Assembly: GCF_000282055.1 (NCBI RefSeq)
Contig: NZ_AKJZ01000032.1
Location: 39,645 to 103,644, forward strand
Reading direction: 5' to 3'
DNA: 64,000 bases
From: Flavobacterium sp. CF136
GTDB lineage: Bacteria; Bacteroidota; Bacteroidia; Flavobacteriales; Flavobacteriaceae
Shown here in pieces: positions 27,296 to 37,150 of the stretch. Every line of letters begins with the position of its first letter. Position 1 is the stretch's first letter. The notes below the pieces were generated by a model. It worked only from the letters and a program-made list of their open reading frames with translations. It made no database searches and was not told the DNA's origin. Made by a program: the position numbers and the translations under genes.

Positions 27296-27415
27296 TTAAC
27301 TGCATTGCCCTAAAAGTAACCAGATAATTACAAAAACTAAAATAGTTCCAAAACATCCTCCGCCAAGTTTTTTCGCACCGTAACCCGCTATTAATCCTCT
27401 AAATATGTTGTTCAT
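27296..27415 (-). CDS. 39-residue single-pass membrane protein
   Basis: An ATG at 27415 opens a 39-codon frame ending in TAA at 27296. The product starts MNNIFRGLIAGYGAKKLGGG, continues CFGTILVFVIIWLLLGQCS and stops. This gives a basic/glycine N-terminus followed by one hydrophobic helix (about 21-36) with a cysteine at each end. The composition is protein-like rather than random, and similar tiny GAKKLGGGC-type proteins occur, as I recall, in other Bacteroidota. The function is unknown. It lies 119 bases upstream of the DUF808 gene on the same strand. Confidence 0.65.
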   Translation of the reverse strand: MNNIFRGLIAGYGAKKLGGGCFGTILVFVIIWLLLGQCS

Positions 27416-27819
27416 AATAATATGTTTTTAGTTACTGTAAATTTGAGGATTTTACGAATCGTTTTATTTATATCACTTTTAAAAAAAGTTTCATTATTCA
27501 CGGATTTAAAAAAAATATGATTTGCACTTCTGCTCTGAATTAAAAAAGGCTACATTTTTTTAGGTTACCGAGAAATCAGTTATATCAGGAAGATTCTTAT
27601 TACTACAAAATTAATACTGGATAACTTTTACTAATTATTAGGTAATTACGTACCTATTAATAAATTAAAAATACTCCTAACTTGCTTTATCAATGAAAGT
27701 TAAAAATTAGTAAGTTATTTAAAAACATTTCTCATAATAAACAGAAAGAGATTTAAAATACTTATTCATACAGTACCAAAGATTTTATTTCAAAAAATTA
27801 ACAACCAAAATTTTTCACA
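27416..27819. other. Non-coding gap with a palindromic candidate operator
   Basis: No gene is seen in these 404 bases. TTATTAGGTA (27635-27644) and TACCTATTAA (27651-27660) form an inverted repeat with one mismatch and a 6-base centre. It lies 160 bases before the ATG of the metalloprotease-like gene and could be a regulator site. No clear TAnnTTTG element was found closer to that gene. Confidence 0.35.
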
Positions 27820-30432
27820 ATGAAAGAAAAAAAACTACTCCACTTTCTGCCATTTCTATTTTTTAGCACCTTTATGCTATTCATAGGAGAATTAAATGCT
27901 CAAACCAATTTAGCTATGCTAAATTCAACAAAGATTACTACCTCCCATGTTTCTCCCTGGGAAAGTCTTAATGCTGTGAATGATGGTTTTGTACCGATTA
28001 GTTCGGAAGACAGAACCAACCCTGTTTATGGAAACTGGGACGGAGAGGGTGCTTACAATACTTATAATTGGATTGAATATGAATGGGATTTTGCTCATGC
28101 AATAAATTCTGTGGGAGTGTATTGGTTTACCGATTATGGCGGTATTGGACAACCTACAGATGCATACATTCAATATTGGGACGGAATTAATTGGGTCAAT
28201 GGCGGTACTATTGGATTGGCTTTAAATCAATTCAATACTGTCGGAAATTTAAATTTTAAATCCAGGAAATTAAGAATTTACATGAAAAGCACAACAGCTA
28301 CGGGTGTAACTGAATTTCAAGCTTTTGGAACTGAGACTACTGAATGTAATCCTACTTCATTAACCTCTAGTGTCATAGTAAACAATGGACAAGAAAAAAA
28401 CCTAAATTATGCCGTCATTTCTTCAGGGGAAAGTGTGCAGTTCAAAGCTACTGTGCCAGGTAATGAAACCGGTGCCAAAATGAAATGGATTGGTCCCAAT
28501 AATTTTGAATCTTTGGATCAAAATATCACTTTATCAAATTTACAGGAAGTAAACTCAGGAACCTATACCTTTTTATATGTTAATAGCTGTGGCACCGAGA
28601 GTTCCATTGATTTTTACTTAACATTCAAAGGTGAAAATAGCGATTTTACTTCCTGGCCTGCCTACGACACTACACTTCATTACGATTTTAAAAGCGATTA
28701 TCCGGATTTTCCAAAACCATTAAAAAATTTAGAGGATGACTACCCTGGATATGACGGCTGTAATGGTGCTTCGTCACGAAATTATGGTTCATGGACCTTT
28801 GTTAAAGGACCTAATGCAAACTCACTGGTGACAGATGCTGCTGTAGACGCACTGCTAAAACGCCTAGATGGGGATTTCACTTTCCTGAGAGATAATATGG
28901 GCTGGCCTCCAGACAAATTATACAGAGAAGGATATCGCAGTTCGGTATATTTGTATGGTTCAGGGTTATGTACCGATACTGCATCAAATACAGATTTAGG
29001 AGGCTGGCAAAGTGGTGTTGGCACTCCAGATGGACAAAGCTGGCCGATGGTTCTTTTGTCCTATTATCCTGTTGCCAGTTTTGATCCTAATACCACTTTT
29101 CCGGATGCCAAATATCAAACCGGCGCTTGTACACATGAAGGTATTCATGCCATATATGCCTCTTTGCCCGGGTGCAGAAATTCTGCCTGGTTTCACGAAG
29201 GCTCTAACGTTTGGTTGCAAACAGTATTAGATATCAAAAAATCCGGGAGCGAAGACTATAGCAATGTTGATTTAGGATGGCTAAGTGCAGGTTCTGTTAT
29301 TGCCCCTTTTATTCCAATAGAATGTTATAGCGGATGGCTTCAGGACGGAACTTTCGGAGGACCGTCTGCCGAAGGTGTCGATTCCGGAGTTCAGGATGCA
29401 AATGGAGTTACTTTAAGACTGACCCGGGATATTATTGGAGGTGTTCAATATAGTTCTGTATTTCCAACATTCTTAGGAGAAATTGTAGGTGAAAAAAGTT
29501 TACCATGGGTATGGAATTATTGTGAAGGCCGCGTACTGGAAGGCATAGCTAATGGCAATGGAACTGTTAATGGTATTGGAGATACTAAAATGCGTAAAAT
29601 GGTTCAGGAATATAGAGCCAGATTGGCATTGGCTGATTTTGGAAAATTCGAACAGCCAATTTTAAATTTGTATCGCAATAATATGGGGCGTGAACTAGGT
29701 CCTGAACAACCAGCTCTTATAAATGTAGAGAAATGGACAGCCACGCCTTATGCCACAACTACAACAGATGAGAACGACTATCTAATTCCGGAAGAAAAAA
29801 CTCTGCCTGGCTGGTCCGGAGCTAACTTTATTCCAATTCATGTTGAAGGAAATCAAGCTACTGTATTTTTTCAGCCTTTGGGAAAAAACATGTCTTTACA
29901 ATTATGCTATCGTACCAAAGAAGGAAAAACCATTTATTCTCAGCCAGTGTATGCAGGAGACTGCACAATCTCTTTCGGGCAAGGTCAGCCGGCAAATGGT
30001 GTTATATTTGCAGTAATCTGTAATTCAGATTATATTTTTCAGGGAGAATCTACTCGTACTGCTAAGTTTAATTATAAAATTAAACTTGGAGAAGGAGCTA
30101 TAAGTACGGCCAGCGTAAATAAAAATTGGTGGGATTGGAAAGCTACTATTTCCGAAAATCTTTCAGTTGCTGACAATTCAGGTTCAGCTTCAAACTTTAT
30201 TATTTATCCAAACCCAACAAATATTTCTTCTTTAATTAATATTAAAGTGCCAAATATAGACTCTGGTACATTCGGTTTAAAAATAACCAATATTCAGGGG
30301 CAAATAATATTCGAAAAAGAAAATTATAATCCCGAAGAACAATATTACACAGGAGGCTTATCACAAGGTATTTATTTTGTAACTATAGAATCCCAAAATT
30401 TCAAACAAACAAAAAAGATTATTGTAAAATAA
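27820..30432 (+). CDS. T9SS-exported protein with F5/8-type and Ig-like domains and a putative zinc metalloprotease core
   Basis: An 870-residue secreted multidomain protein. Signal peptide: residues 1-27 (ends LNAQ). Residues about 35-175: a discoidin/F5-8-C-like carbohydrate-binding domain (WESLNAVNDGF ... NWIEYEWDF ... VTEFQAFG). About 180-270: Ig-like domain (GESVQFKATVPG ... LSNLQEVNSGTYTF). About 280-700: core with HEGIH at 439-443, a match to HExxH, and a second acidic motif WFHEGSN with Glu460 in gluzincin spacing. About 795-870: T9SS type A sorting domain (IYPNPT ... GIYFVTI ... KKIIVK). Predicted to be surface-bound or released. Protease activity is inferred from the motif only; the family is not one I can name. 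Confidence 0.75.
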   Translation: MKEKKLLHFLPFLFFSTFMLFIGELNAQTNLAMLNSTKITTSHVSPWESLNAVNDGFVPISSEDRTNPVYGNWDGEGAYNTYNWIEYEWDFAHAINSVGVYWFTDYGGIGQPTDAYIQYWDGINWVNGGTIGLALNQFNTVGNLNFKSRKLRIYMKSTTATGVTEFQAFGTETTECNPTSLTSSVIVNNGQEKNLNYAVISSGESVQFKATVPGNETGAKMKWIGPNNFESLDQNITLSNLQEVNSGTYTFLYVNSCGTESSIDFYLTFKGENSDFTSWPAYDTTLHYDFKSDYPDFPKPLKNLEDDYPGYDGCNGASSRNYGSWTFVKGPNANSLVTDAAVDALLKRLDGDFTFLRDNMGWPPDKLYREGYRSSVYLYGSGLCTDTASNTDLGGWQSGVGTPDGQSWPMVLLSYYPVASFDPNTTFPDAKYQTGACTHEGIHAIYASLPGCRNSAWFHEGSNVWLQTVLDIKKSGSEDYSNVDLGWLSAGSVIAPFIPIECYSGWLQDGTFGGPSAEGVDSGVQDANGVTLRLTRDIIGGVQYSSVFPTFLGEIVGEKSLPWVWNYCEGRVLEGIANGNGTVNGIGDTKMRKMVQEYRARLALADFGKFEQPILNLYRNNMGRELGPEQPALINVEKWTATPYATTTTDENDYLIPEEKTLPGWSGANFIPIHVEGNQATVFFQPLGKNMSLQLCYRTKEGKTIYSQPVYAGDCTISFGQGQPANGVIFAVICNSDYIFQGESTRTAKFNYKIKLGEGAISTASVNKNWWDWKATISENLSVADNSGSASNFIIYPNPTNISSLINIKVPNIDSGTFGLKITNIQGQIIFEKENYNPEEQYYTGGLSQGIYFVTIESQNFKQTKKIIVK

Positions 30433-30547
30433 AAAAGTATAATCGAAATAATGCGTGTGTAAGTTTAAAATAAGGGGATTGGCTTTTTAATTAAAGTTGC
30501 CCCCTTCTTCTTCCTGGTTGTTACACTCCACTATCATAGATATCAAA

Positions 30548-30579
30548 AAAGAACATCAGCCTTTCGACTGATGTTCTTT
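30548..30579. terminator. Bidirectional terminator between the T9SS protein gene and clpB
   Basis: AAAGAACATCAG (30548-30559) pairs with CTGATGTTCTTT (30568-30579) around an 8-base loop, between two convergent genes. Confidence 0.75.
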
Positions 30580-30608
30580 CATTTTAATAATTAACTAAAC
30601 AAAAATCA

Positions 30609-33209
30609 TTAAACTTTATGAGTTTGATTTCTAAAAACCAATTTTCCATCGAATGCATCTATCAGAATGATACTATCGGTTGTAATATTGTTAGCCAGAA
30701 TTTCTTTTGACAACTGATTCAATACCTCTCTTTGAATAACACGTTTTACAGGTCTTGCACCAAATTGAGTATCATAACCTTTGTCTGACAGATATTGAAT
30801 TGCCTCTGGAGTTGCATCCATTGTGATACCTTGCAAAGCCAGCATTTTGGTCACACTCTTAAGTTGTAAGCCTACAATTCTCGAAATATTTTCGACTGTT
30901 AGAGGCGTAAACAATACGATTTCGTCAATACGATTTATAAATTCCGGACGAACCGTTTGTTTCAATAAACCTAAAACTTCCACTTTTGCAGCTTCGGTAG
31001 CAGCTTCAATTCCTCCTTTTAAATTATCGAATTTCTCCTGAATAATATGACTTCCCATATTAGATGTCATGATGATAATCGTGTTTTTAAAATCAGCCAA
31101 ACGGCCTTTATTATCAGTCAATCGGCCTTCATCTAAAACCTGCAATAAAATATTGAAAGTATCCGGATGTGCTTTTTCTATTTCGTCTAACAAAATCACA
31201 GAATATGGTTTTCTACGAACAGCTTCCGTCAATTGTCCACCTTCATCATAACCTACATATCCCGGAGGCGCACCAACTAAACGGCTTACACTATGACGTT
31301 CCTGATATTCACTCATATCGATACGGGTCATGGAATTTTCGTCATCAAAAAGATATTCTGCCAAAGCTTTTGCCAGCTCTGTTTTACCAACTCCGGTTGT
31401 TCCTAAAAACAGGAACGTTCCAACAGGTTTTTTTATATCCTGCAAACCGGCACGGCTTCTGCGGACAGCATCACTTACAGCTTCGATCGCTTCTTCCTGC
31501 CCCACTACACGTTTGTGTAATTCGTCTTCCAGATGCAAGAGTTTTTCTCTTTCGGTCTGAAGCATTTTCATTACCGGAATTCCGGTCCATTTTGCAACTA
31601 CTTCTGCAATATCTTCGCGGGTTACTTCTTCTTTGATCAAAGAATGTCCTGATTGGTACTCTTGCAATTGTTTCAATAAAACATCTAAACGTTCCTGCGC
31701 TTCTTTGATTTTTCCGTAACGAATTTCAGCTACTTTTCCGTAATCACCTTCTCGCTCTGCACGCTCAGCTTCGTGTTTAAAATCTTCAATTTCTAATTTT
31801 ACTGCCTGAACTCCATCTACAACATCTTTTTCTGATTTCCATTTAGTGTAGATTTCGTTGCGTTCTTCTTTCAGATTTGCCAAATCCATGTGCAGGATTT
31901 TAAGTTTGCTCTCTTCTTTTTCACGTTTAATGGCCTCAATTTCAATTTCCAGCTGCATGATTTTGCGATCCAAAACATCTAATTCTTCTGGTTTCGAATT
32001 GATTTCCATACGCAATTTAGAAGCCGCTTCGTCCATCAAATCTATAGCTTTGTCTGGTAAAAAACGATTCGTAATATAACGTTGCGAAAGTTCAACTGCC
32101 GCAATAATGGCCTCATCTTTAATTTGAACTTTATGATGGGTTTCATATTTTTCTTTGATACCACGCAAAATTGAAATCGCACTTTCAGTATCCGGTTCGT
32201 CAATTAAAACCTTTTGAAAACGACGTTCCAACGCTTTATCTTTTTCAAAATATTTTTGATATTCATCTAAAGTTGTCGCTCCAATGGCTCTTAATTCTCC
32301 ACGGGCCAAAGCCGGTTTCAGGATATTAGCAGCATCCATAGCGCCTTCGCCTCCACCCGCTCCTACAAGTGTGTGAATCTCATCAATAAATAAAACGATA
32401 TCACCTTCGGCAGCAGTAACTTCTTTCACTACCGATTTTAATCTTTCTTCGAATTCTCCTTTATATTTGGCTCCGGCAATCAATGCTCCCATATCCAGAG
32501 AAAAAACAATTTTGTCTTTTAGGTTTTCAGGCACATCACCATCAACAATTCTGTGTGCCAAACCTTCGGCAATAGCTGTTTTACCAACTCCGGGTTCACC
32601 AACCAGCATCGGGTTATTTTTTGTTCTACGGGTCAAAATCTGTAACACACGTCGAATTTCTTCATCACGCCCGATAACGGGATCCAGTTTTCCTGTACGT
32701 GCTAATTCATTTAAGTTTTTAGCATATTTATTTAATGAATTATAATTTTCTTCAGCTGAAGCCGAAGTTACTCTTTCCCCTTTTCTTAGTTCTTCAATAG
32801 TCGCTTTTAAAGCCTTCCCGGTTACCCCCTGATCTTTTAAAATTTGGGCTACCTTACTTTTTGAATCAAAAATGGCTAAAATTAAATGTTCGATCGAAAC
32901 ATATTCATCGTTCATTTTTTGCGCAATGATTTCAGCTTCATTCAAAGCTTTATTTGCATCTCTGGAAAGCATGATATCGCCTCCGGAAACTTTTGGAAAA
33001 CTCTGAATTGTACTGTCTAAAATTTGTAAAAACAAAGGCACATTTACGTTGAGTTTTTTCAAAATAAAAGGCGCTACATTTTCGTCAACCTCAAAAATAG
33101 CTTTAAAAATGTGTTCGTTTTCTATTTGTTGTTGTTCATATCGCTGAGCCAGCTGCTGTGATAGCTGAATGGCTTCCTGAGATTTAGTCGTAAATTTATT
33201 TATGTTCAT
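30609..33209 (-). CDS. clpB: ATP-dependent disaggregase ClpB
   Basis: An 866-residue Hsp100 chaperone that works with DnaK/DnaJ to dissolve protein aggregates. In order: N-terminal Clp repeats (about 1-145, [16 protein letters not shown]), first AAA+ module with Walker [10 protein letters not shown], the long coiled-coil middle domain (about 400-530) that distinguishes ClpB from ClpA/C, and the second AAA+ module with GTTGVGKTE and arginine finger region. No IGF/L ClpP-binding loop is evident, as expected. A candidate heat-stress promoter could lie in the 177-base gap to ytxJ (CAAAACTA complement at 33360-33367 with a TTG 23 bases away), but this is weak. Confidence 0.97.
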   Translation of the reverse strand: MNINKFTTKSQEAIQLSQQLAQRYEQQQIENEHIFKAIFEVDENVAPFILKKLNVNVPLFLQILDSTIQSFPKVSGGDIMLSRDANKALNEAEIIAQKMNDEYVSIEHLILAIFDSKSKVAQILKDQGVTGKALKATIEELRKGERVTSASAEENYNSLNKYAKNLNELARTGKLDPVIGRDEEIRRVLQILTRRTKNNPMLVGEPGVGKTAIAEGLAHRIVDGDVPENLKDKIVFSLDMGALIAGAKYKGEFEERLKSVVKEVTAAEGDIVLFIDEIHTLVGAGGGEGAMDAANILKPALARGELRAIGATTLDEYQKYFEKDKALERRFQKVLIDEPDTESAISILRGIKEKYETHHKVQIKDEAIIAAVELSQRYITNRFLPDKAIDLMDEAASKLRMEINSKPEELDVLDRKIMQLEIEIEAIKREKEESKLKILHMDLANLKEERNEIYTKWKSEKDVVDGVQAVKLEIEDFKHEAERAEREGDYGKVAEIRYGKIKEAQERLDVLLKQLQEYQSGHSLIKEEVTREDIAEVVAKWTGIPVMKMLQTEREKLLHLEDELHKRVVGQEEAIEAVSDAVRRSRAGLQDIKKPVGTFLFLGTTGVGKTELAKALAEYLFDDENSMTRIDMSEYQERHSVSRLVGAPPGYVGYDEGGQLTEAVRRKPYSVILLDEIEKAHPDTFNILLQVLDEGRLTDNKGRLADFKNTIIIMTSNMGSHIIQEKFDNLKGGIEAATEAAKVEVLGLLKQTVRPEFINRIDEIVLFTPLTVENISRIVGLQLKSVTKMLALQGITMDATPEAIQYLSDKGYDTQFGARPVKRVIQREVLNQLSKEILANNITTDSIILIDAFDGKLVFRNQTHKV

Positions 33210-33416
33210 CTTTGTATGATTTAGGTTTGATTTTAATTATTAAATATTTCGATATCATCAAAATTTGAATTTATAGCGTTAAAATTTAACTTTAAATGAT
33301 ATAACTTTGCAGCAATGTTCAAATTATATTCCATAGTAAAAATAAAGACAAAATGACATCAAAACTATGATATATATCACTTTTAAATGTCAAAAAGTCA
33401 TAAAACAAGACAAAAT

Positions 33417-33806
33417 ATGAGTTTTTTAAATTCAATCTTCGGAAATTCGGATAGCTCGGATTCTCAAAAAAGTAATATAAACTGGATTCCTCTTACAAAT
33501 TTAGCACAGTTAAATGATATAGAGAGTATGTCTAATGTTAAGCCTATTGTAATTTTTAAACATAGTACAAGATGCAGCATTAGCCGAATGGCGTTGAAAC
33601 AATTTGAAAGAGAATATGATTTAGAAGAAACAGTCGATGCTTTTTTTCTGGATTTAATTGTGCATCGTGATGTATCCAACGAAATTGCAGACAGATTTAA
33701 CGTCTATCATGAATCCCCTCAATTGATATTAATCAAAGACGGAAAAGCGATTTATGATGTTTCACACAGCGATATTGACGCTGAAGCATTAAAAAATAAA
33801 ATTTAA
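33417..33806 (+). CDS. ytxJ: Bacillithiol-system redox protein YtxJ (BrxC-like)
   Basis: A thioredoxin-fold protein of the YtxJ/DUF2847 family. The active-site segment is KHSTRCSISRMAL with a single cysteine, as in monothiol bacilliredoxin-like proteins that handle bacillithiol mixed disulfides. The C-terminal SPQLILIKDGKAIYDVSHSDI supplies the cis-Pro region. I prefer the ATG at 33417 (129 residues, MSFLNSIFG) to the one at 33387, which adds only a basic 10-residue tail. TAACTTTG at 33302-33309 could be its -7 but lies 108 bases away. It is divergent from clpB, consistent with a stress-related region. Confidence 0.85.
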   Translation: MSFLNSIFGNSDSSDSQKSNINWIPLTNLAQLNDIESMSNVKPIVIFKHSTRCSISRMALKQFEREYDLEETVDAFFLDLIVHRDVSNEIADRFNVYHESPQLILIKDGKAIYDVSHSDIDAEALKNKI

Positions 33807-33918
33807 TACTTTTCAGAAGAAAAAAAACTGCACTTATCAATTTTTAATTTTTAAACCGATACTAATTTTTAGCAGTATAAATAAATCTTAATATCGGTGA
33901 AGGTTCTAACCTTTTTCA

Positions 33919-33926
33919 TAAATTTG
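33919..33926 (+). promoter_or_regulatory. -7 element ahead of the OstA-like gene
   Basis: TAAATTTG matches the Bacteroidota TAnnTTTG -7 element, 16 bases ahead of the TTG start at 33943. No good -33 TTG is found at 17-23 bases, so confidence is moderate. Its closeness supports the TTG start and a very short leader. Confidence 0.4.
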
Positions 33927-33942
33927 ACAAAAATTAAATCAA

Positions 33943-35634
33943 TTGAAGAAATCACTCTTTTTCATATCTTATTGTTTGCTTTTATTAAGCGTACAAGGCA
34001 TATTTGCACAGACGCCTAAAAAAATAATCGTTGAAAACGCAGACTTTTCAGATGTCAACGAAGTAGAAATTCCCGGTGCGCTTTTGCTGACCGGGAATGT
34101 AAAAATAAATCATGATGGTGTAGTTATGACTTGTAACAGAGCCTATTTCTTTCAGAAAGAAAATTACATCAAAGCTTTCGGAAATGTACAGCTTGTACAA
34201 GGAGACACTTTATTCTTAAACAGTAAATATGCCGAATATAGCGGAAATGTAAAAAAAGCATTTGCCACAGGAAATGCCGTTATGACCTCTCCGGATGCAA
34301 CTTTACAAACCGATACTATTAATTTTGACAGAAATGTCCAGGAAGTTTTTTACAATACTAAAGGTACAATTGTCAACAAAGACAATGTTTTAGTCAGTAA
34401 ATCAGGCAGGTATTATGTAGCACAAAAGAAATTTCAATTTTTGACGGAAGTAACAATTACCAACCCTAAATATGTCATAAAATCGAATCATCTAGATTAT
34501 TACAGCAACTCAGGCCACAGTTATTTATTTGGCCCATCCACCATTACAAGTAAGACCAATTATATCTATACCGAAAAAGGCTTTTATGACACCAAGAAAA
34601 ACGTCGCGCATTTCCTCAGAAAATCCTATATAAAATATGATGACCGGCTAATTGAAGGCGATAGCTTATTTTATAATCGTAATACAGAATTTGCCTCAGC
34701 AACCCGAAATGTAAAAATTACCGATTCAATTAATCGCGGAATCGTGAAAGGTCATTATGCTGAAATATACAAACTAAAAGATTCTATGTTTGTAACCAAG
34801 AGAGCAGTTGCGGTAAACTTTGTTGAAAATGACTCTGTTTATATCCACGGAAAAAAATTGATGGTAACAGGAAAGGAAGGTGACAGGATCATCAGGGCTT
34901 TTAACAATGTTCGCTTTTACAAAACCGACATGAGCGGCAAATGTGATTCACTTCATTCCAGCACCAAAATATCGTTAACAAAATTAATTGGACACCCAAT
35001 TATATGGAATGGAGAAAGCCAGATTACAGGCGATATAATGCACTTAATTGGCGATAACACAACCCGAAAATTAGATTCCCTTAAAGTACTCAATAATACT
35101 TTTCTCGTCTCCAAGGATACTCTGGGTACAGGGTATAATCAGGTCAAGGGGCTCAATTTATATGGAAAATTCAGAGAAGGAAAACTGCATGATGTAGATG
35201 TGGTTAAAAACACCGAAGTTATTTATTATATGCGGAATGACGCCAATGAACTTATCGGAATCAATAAAAATGTAAGCAGTAAAATCAATCTTATTTTAGA
35301 AAATAATGCTGTCGAAACCATTACTTTTTTCAACAATGTTGATGGCGATATTTATCCTGAAGCCGATTTACCCGAAAATGCACGTAAATTAAAAGGGTTT
35401 GTCTGGCGTGGAGATGAGCGAATAAAATCTAAAGATGATATATTTTCAGCGGAAGAAAACGAACTCAACGATAAACTAATCAAAGAGGGAAAAGACGAAA
35501 ACGCTAAAGAAAATGTTCCGATGAAAGTCAGGAAGGAAACTTTAAATTACGATAAAAAGAACCCGAAAGCTAAAGCGAAGGGAACACCAAAAGCCGCAGA
35601 AAAAGATGCTGAAAGAGAGAAAACAAAGAAATAA
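33943..35634 (+). CDS. OstA/LptA-like envelope protein, TTG start
   Basis: A 563-residue secreted protein whose first 22 residues are a good signal peptide (KKSLFFISYCLLLL... ending GIFAQ). The residues after it contain OstA/LptA-type repeats: short strands alternating Asp/Asn and hydrophobic residues (LTGNVKINHDGVVMTCNRAYFFQKENYIKAFGNVQLVQGDTLFLNS and several like it). Such jellyroll sheets carry lipopolysaccharide or other lipids across the periplasm. The C-terminal 60 residues are highly charged (KDENAKENVP ... KAKGTPKAAEKDAEREK). The only start that keeps the signal peptide is TTG. It probably forms an operon with the aminotransferase gene 48 bases downstream. A precise role in LPS export is inferred. 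Confidence 0.82.
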   Translation: MKKSLFFISYCLLLLSVQGIFAQTPKKIIVENADFSDVNEVEIPGALLLTGNVKINHDGVVMTCNRAYFFQKENYIKAFGNVQLVQGDTLFLNSKYAEYSGNVKKAFATGNAVMTSPDATLQTDTINFDRNVQEVFYNTKGTIVNKDNVLVSKSGRYYVAQKKFQFLTEVTITNPKYVIKSNHLDYYSNSGHSYLFGPSTITSKTNYIYTEKGFYDTKKNVAHFLRKSYIKYDDRLIEGDSLFYNRNTEFASATRNVKITDSINRGIVKGHYAEIYKLKDSMFVTKRAVAVNFVENDSVYIHGKKLMVTGKEGDRIIRAFNNVRFYKTDMSGKCDSLHSSTKISLTKLIGHPIIWNGESQITGDIMHLIGDNTTRKLDSLKVLNNTFLVSKDTLGTGYNQVKGLNLYGKFREGKLHDVDVVKNTEVIYYMRNDANELIGINKNVSSKINLILENNAVETITFFNNVDGDIYPEADLPENARKLKGFVWRGDERIKSKDDIFSAEENELNDKLIKEGKDENAKENVPMKVRKETLNYDKKNPKAKAKGTPKAAEKDAEREKTKK

Positions 35635-35682
35635 GTTCTCTGTCACAGTTTTCAGCCAGCTTTAAACTCAGAACCTCAAAAA

Positions 35683-36873
35683 ATGAATCCAGATTTTATA
35701 AAATACCAGGCGCAAACTTCCCCATATCCACTCGGAATGGAAGTTTCACATGCTATTGGATCTTATATTTACGATACAAATAATAAAAAATATTTAGATT
35801 TCGTGGCCGGAGTTTCAGCCTGCACACTTGGACATCAACACCCAAGAGTCAATCAGGCTATTAAAGATCAATTAGATAAATATTCGCACGTAATGGTTTA
35901 CGGTGAATATTCTCAAAGTCCGGCCGTTGAATATTGCAAATTACTGGCTTCGCTCCTGCCTGAATCTTTAAACAAAACATATTTAGTAAATTCCGGTACA
36001 GAAGCAATTGAAGGTGCTCTTAAATTAGCAAAACGAACAACCGGACGAAGTCAGCTTATTTCGTGTCACAATGCCTATCATGGTAATACAATGGGTTCGA
36101 TGAGTGTTATGGGATTTGAGGAACGCAAACAAGCCTTTCGCCCACTGCTTCCGGATATTGATTTTATCACTTTTAACAATGAAGCAGATTTACAAAAAAT
36201 AACCTCCAGAACTGCTGCAATTCTTTTGGAAACCATTCAGGGCGGCGCCGGTTTTATTCAGCCTCAGGATAATTTTTTGCAAAAAGTCCGCAAACGTTGT
36301 GATGAAGTTGGAGCAATGATGATTGTTGATGAAATCCAGCCGGGTTTCGGAAGAACCGGGAAGCTTTTCGGCTTTCAAAACTACAATGTCATTCCTGATA
36401 TTGTTGTAATGGGAAAAGGTATGGGAGGCGGAATGCCGGTTGGTGCTTTTACTGCTTCAGCTGAAAAAATGGATCTTTTAACCGAAAACCCGAAATTAGG
36501 ACATATTACTACTTTTGGTGGCCATCCTGTCATTGCGTCAGCCTGTTTGGCGACTTTGAAGGAATTAACTGAGACTAATTTGATGCTGGAAACTTTAGAG
36601 AAAGAAACACTCTTCAGATCACTTTTGGTACACCCTTTGATAAAAGAAATTAGAGGAAAAGGATTAATGCTTGCCGCAATGACTGAAACTGCCGAGATAA
36701 CAAATCAGGTAATTTTAAACTGTCAGGACAAAGGGCTCATTTTATTCTGGCTGCTGTTTGAAGGATGCGCCATACGAATAACACCACCGTTAACCATTTC
36801 TGAAGAAGAAATAAAAGAAGGCTGTGCCATAATTTTAAACGTTATGGATGAAATCCTCAAACAAAAAGCATAA
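35683..36873 (+). CDS. Class III PLP-dependent aminotransferase
   Basis: A 396-residue cytosolic aminotransferase of the acetylornithine/ornithine group. Seen are the PLP phosphate-binding VNSGTEAIEGALKLAKRTTG, HNAYHGNTMGSMS, the aspartate motif VDEIQPGFGRTGKLFGF and the Schiff-base lysine in VVMGKGMGGGMPVGAF. Substrate specificity (N-acetylornithine, ornithine, 4-aminobutyrate or another omega-amine) cannot be fixed from sequence. No arginine-biosynthesis genes are adjacent. The upstream OstA-like gene is the only close neighbour, so a conventional amino-acid operon is not apparent. Confidence 0.88.
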   Translation: MNPDFIKYQAQTSPYPLGMEVSHAIGSYIYDTNNKKYLDFVAGVSACTLGHQHPRVNQAIKDQLDKYSHVMVYGEYSQSPAVEYCKLLASLLPESLNKTYLVNSGTEAIEGALKLAKRTTGRSQLISCHNAYHGNTMGSMSVMGFEERKQAFRPLLPDIDFITFNNEADLQKITSRTAAILLETIQGGAGFIQPQDNFLQKVRKRCDEVGAMMIVDEIQPGFGRTGKLFGFQNYNVIPDIVVMGKGMGGGMPVGAFTASAEKMDLLTENPKLGHITTFGGHPVIASACLATLKELTETNLMLETLEKETLFRSLLVHPLIKEIRGKGLMLAAMTETAEITNQVILNCQDKGLILFWLLFEGCAIRITPPLTISEEEIKEGCAIILNVMDEILKQKA

Positions 36874-36889
36874 TAAGAATTAGGAGCTA

Positions 36890-36973
36890 ATTCCAGCTAT
36901 CCACTATATCTTTTGTTTTTAAAGAAAAAACAAAAGGATATCGTTCCTATCTGGGCTAGGCCGCTGAGTTAAA
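36890..36973. repeat. Intergenic hairpin repeat
   Basis: ATATCTTTTGTTTTT (36905-36919) is an inverted copy, with one base missing, of AAAAAACAAAAGGATAT (36925-36941). It is flanked by AGGAGCTAATTCC on one side and GGGCTAGGCCGCTG on the other. Hairpin elements of this composition, bounded by short GC-richer words, are, as far as I recall, scattered through Flavobacterium intergenic regions. The rest of the 277-base gap before the TPR gene holds no gene. Confidence 0.5.
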
Positions 36974-37150
36974 AATAAAATTAGAATAATAATTCAATAA
37001 TCTTTTACATATCAGAAGATTATGACTAAAAACAGGATATAATTTCTGTCCATATTGTTAATTAAATTGTTCAAAACAATTAATTTCCTTTCCTCACAAA
37101 ATAATATGGTTGCCTAAATTTATAACAGGCTAATTTCAAAAAAACAAAGT

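Noticed and set aside
31169..31636. 155-codon plus-strand frame inside clpB
   Set aside because: It is antisense to the second AAA+ module of an unmistakable ClpB and lacks any ribosome site or recognisable domain.
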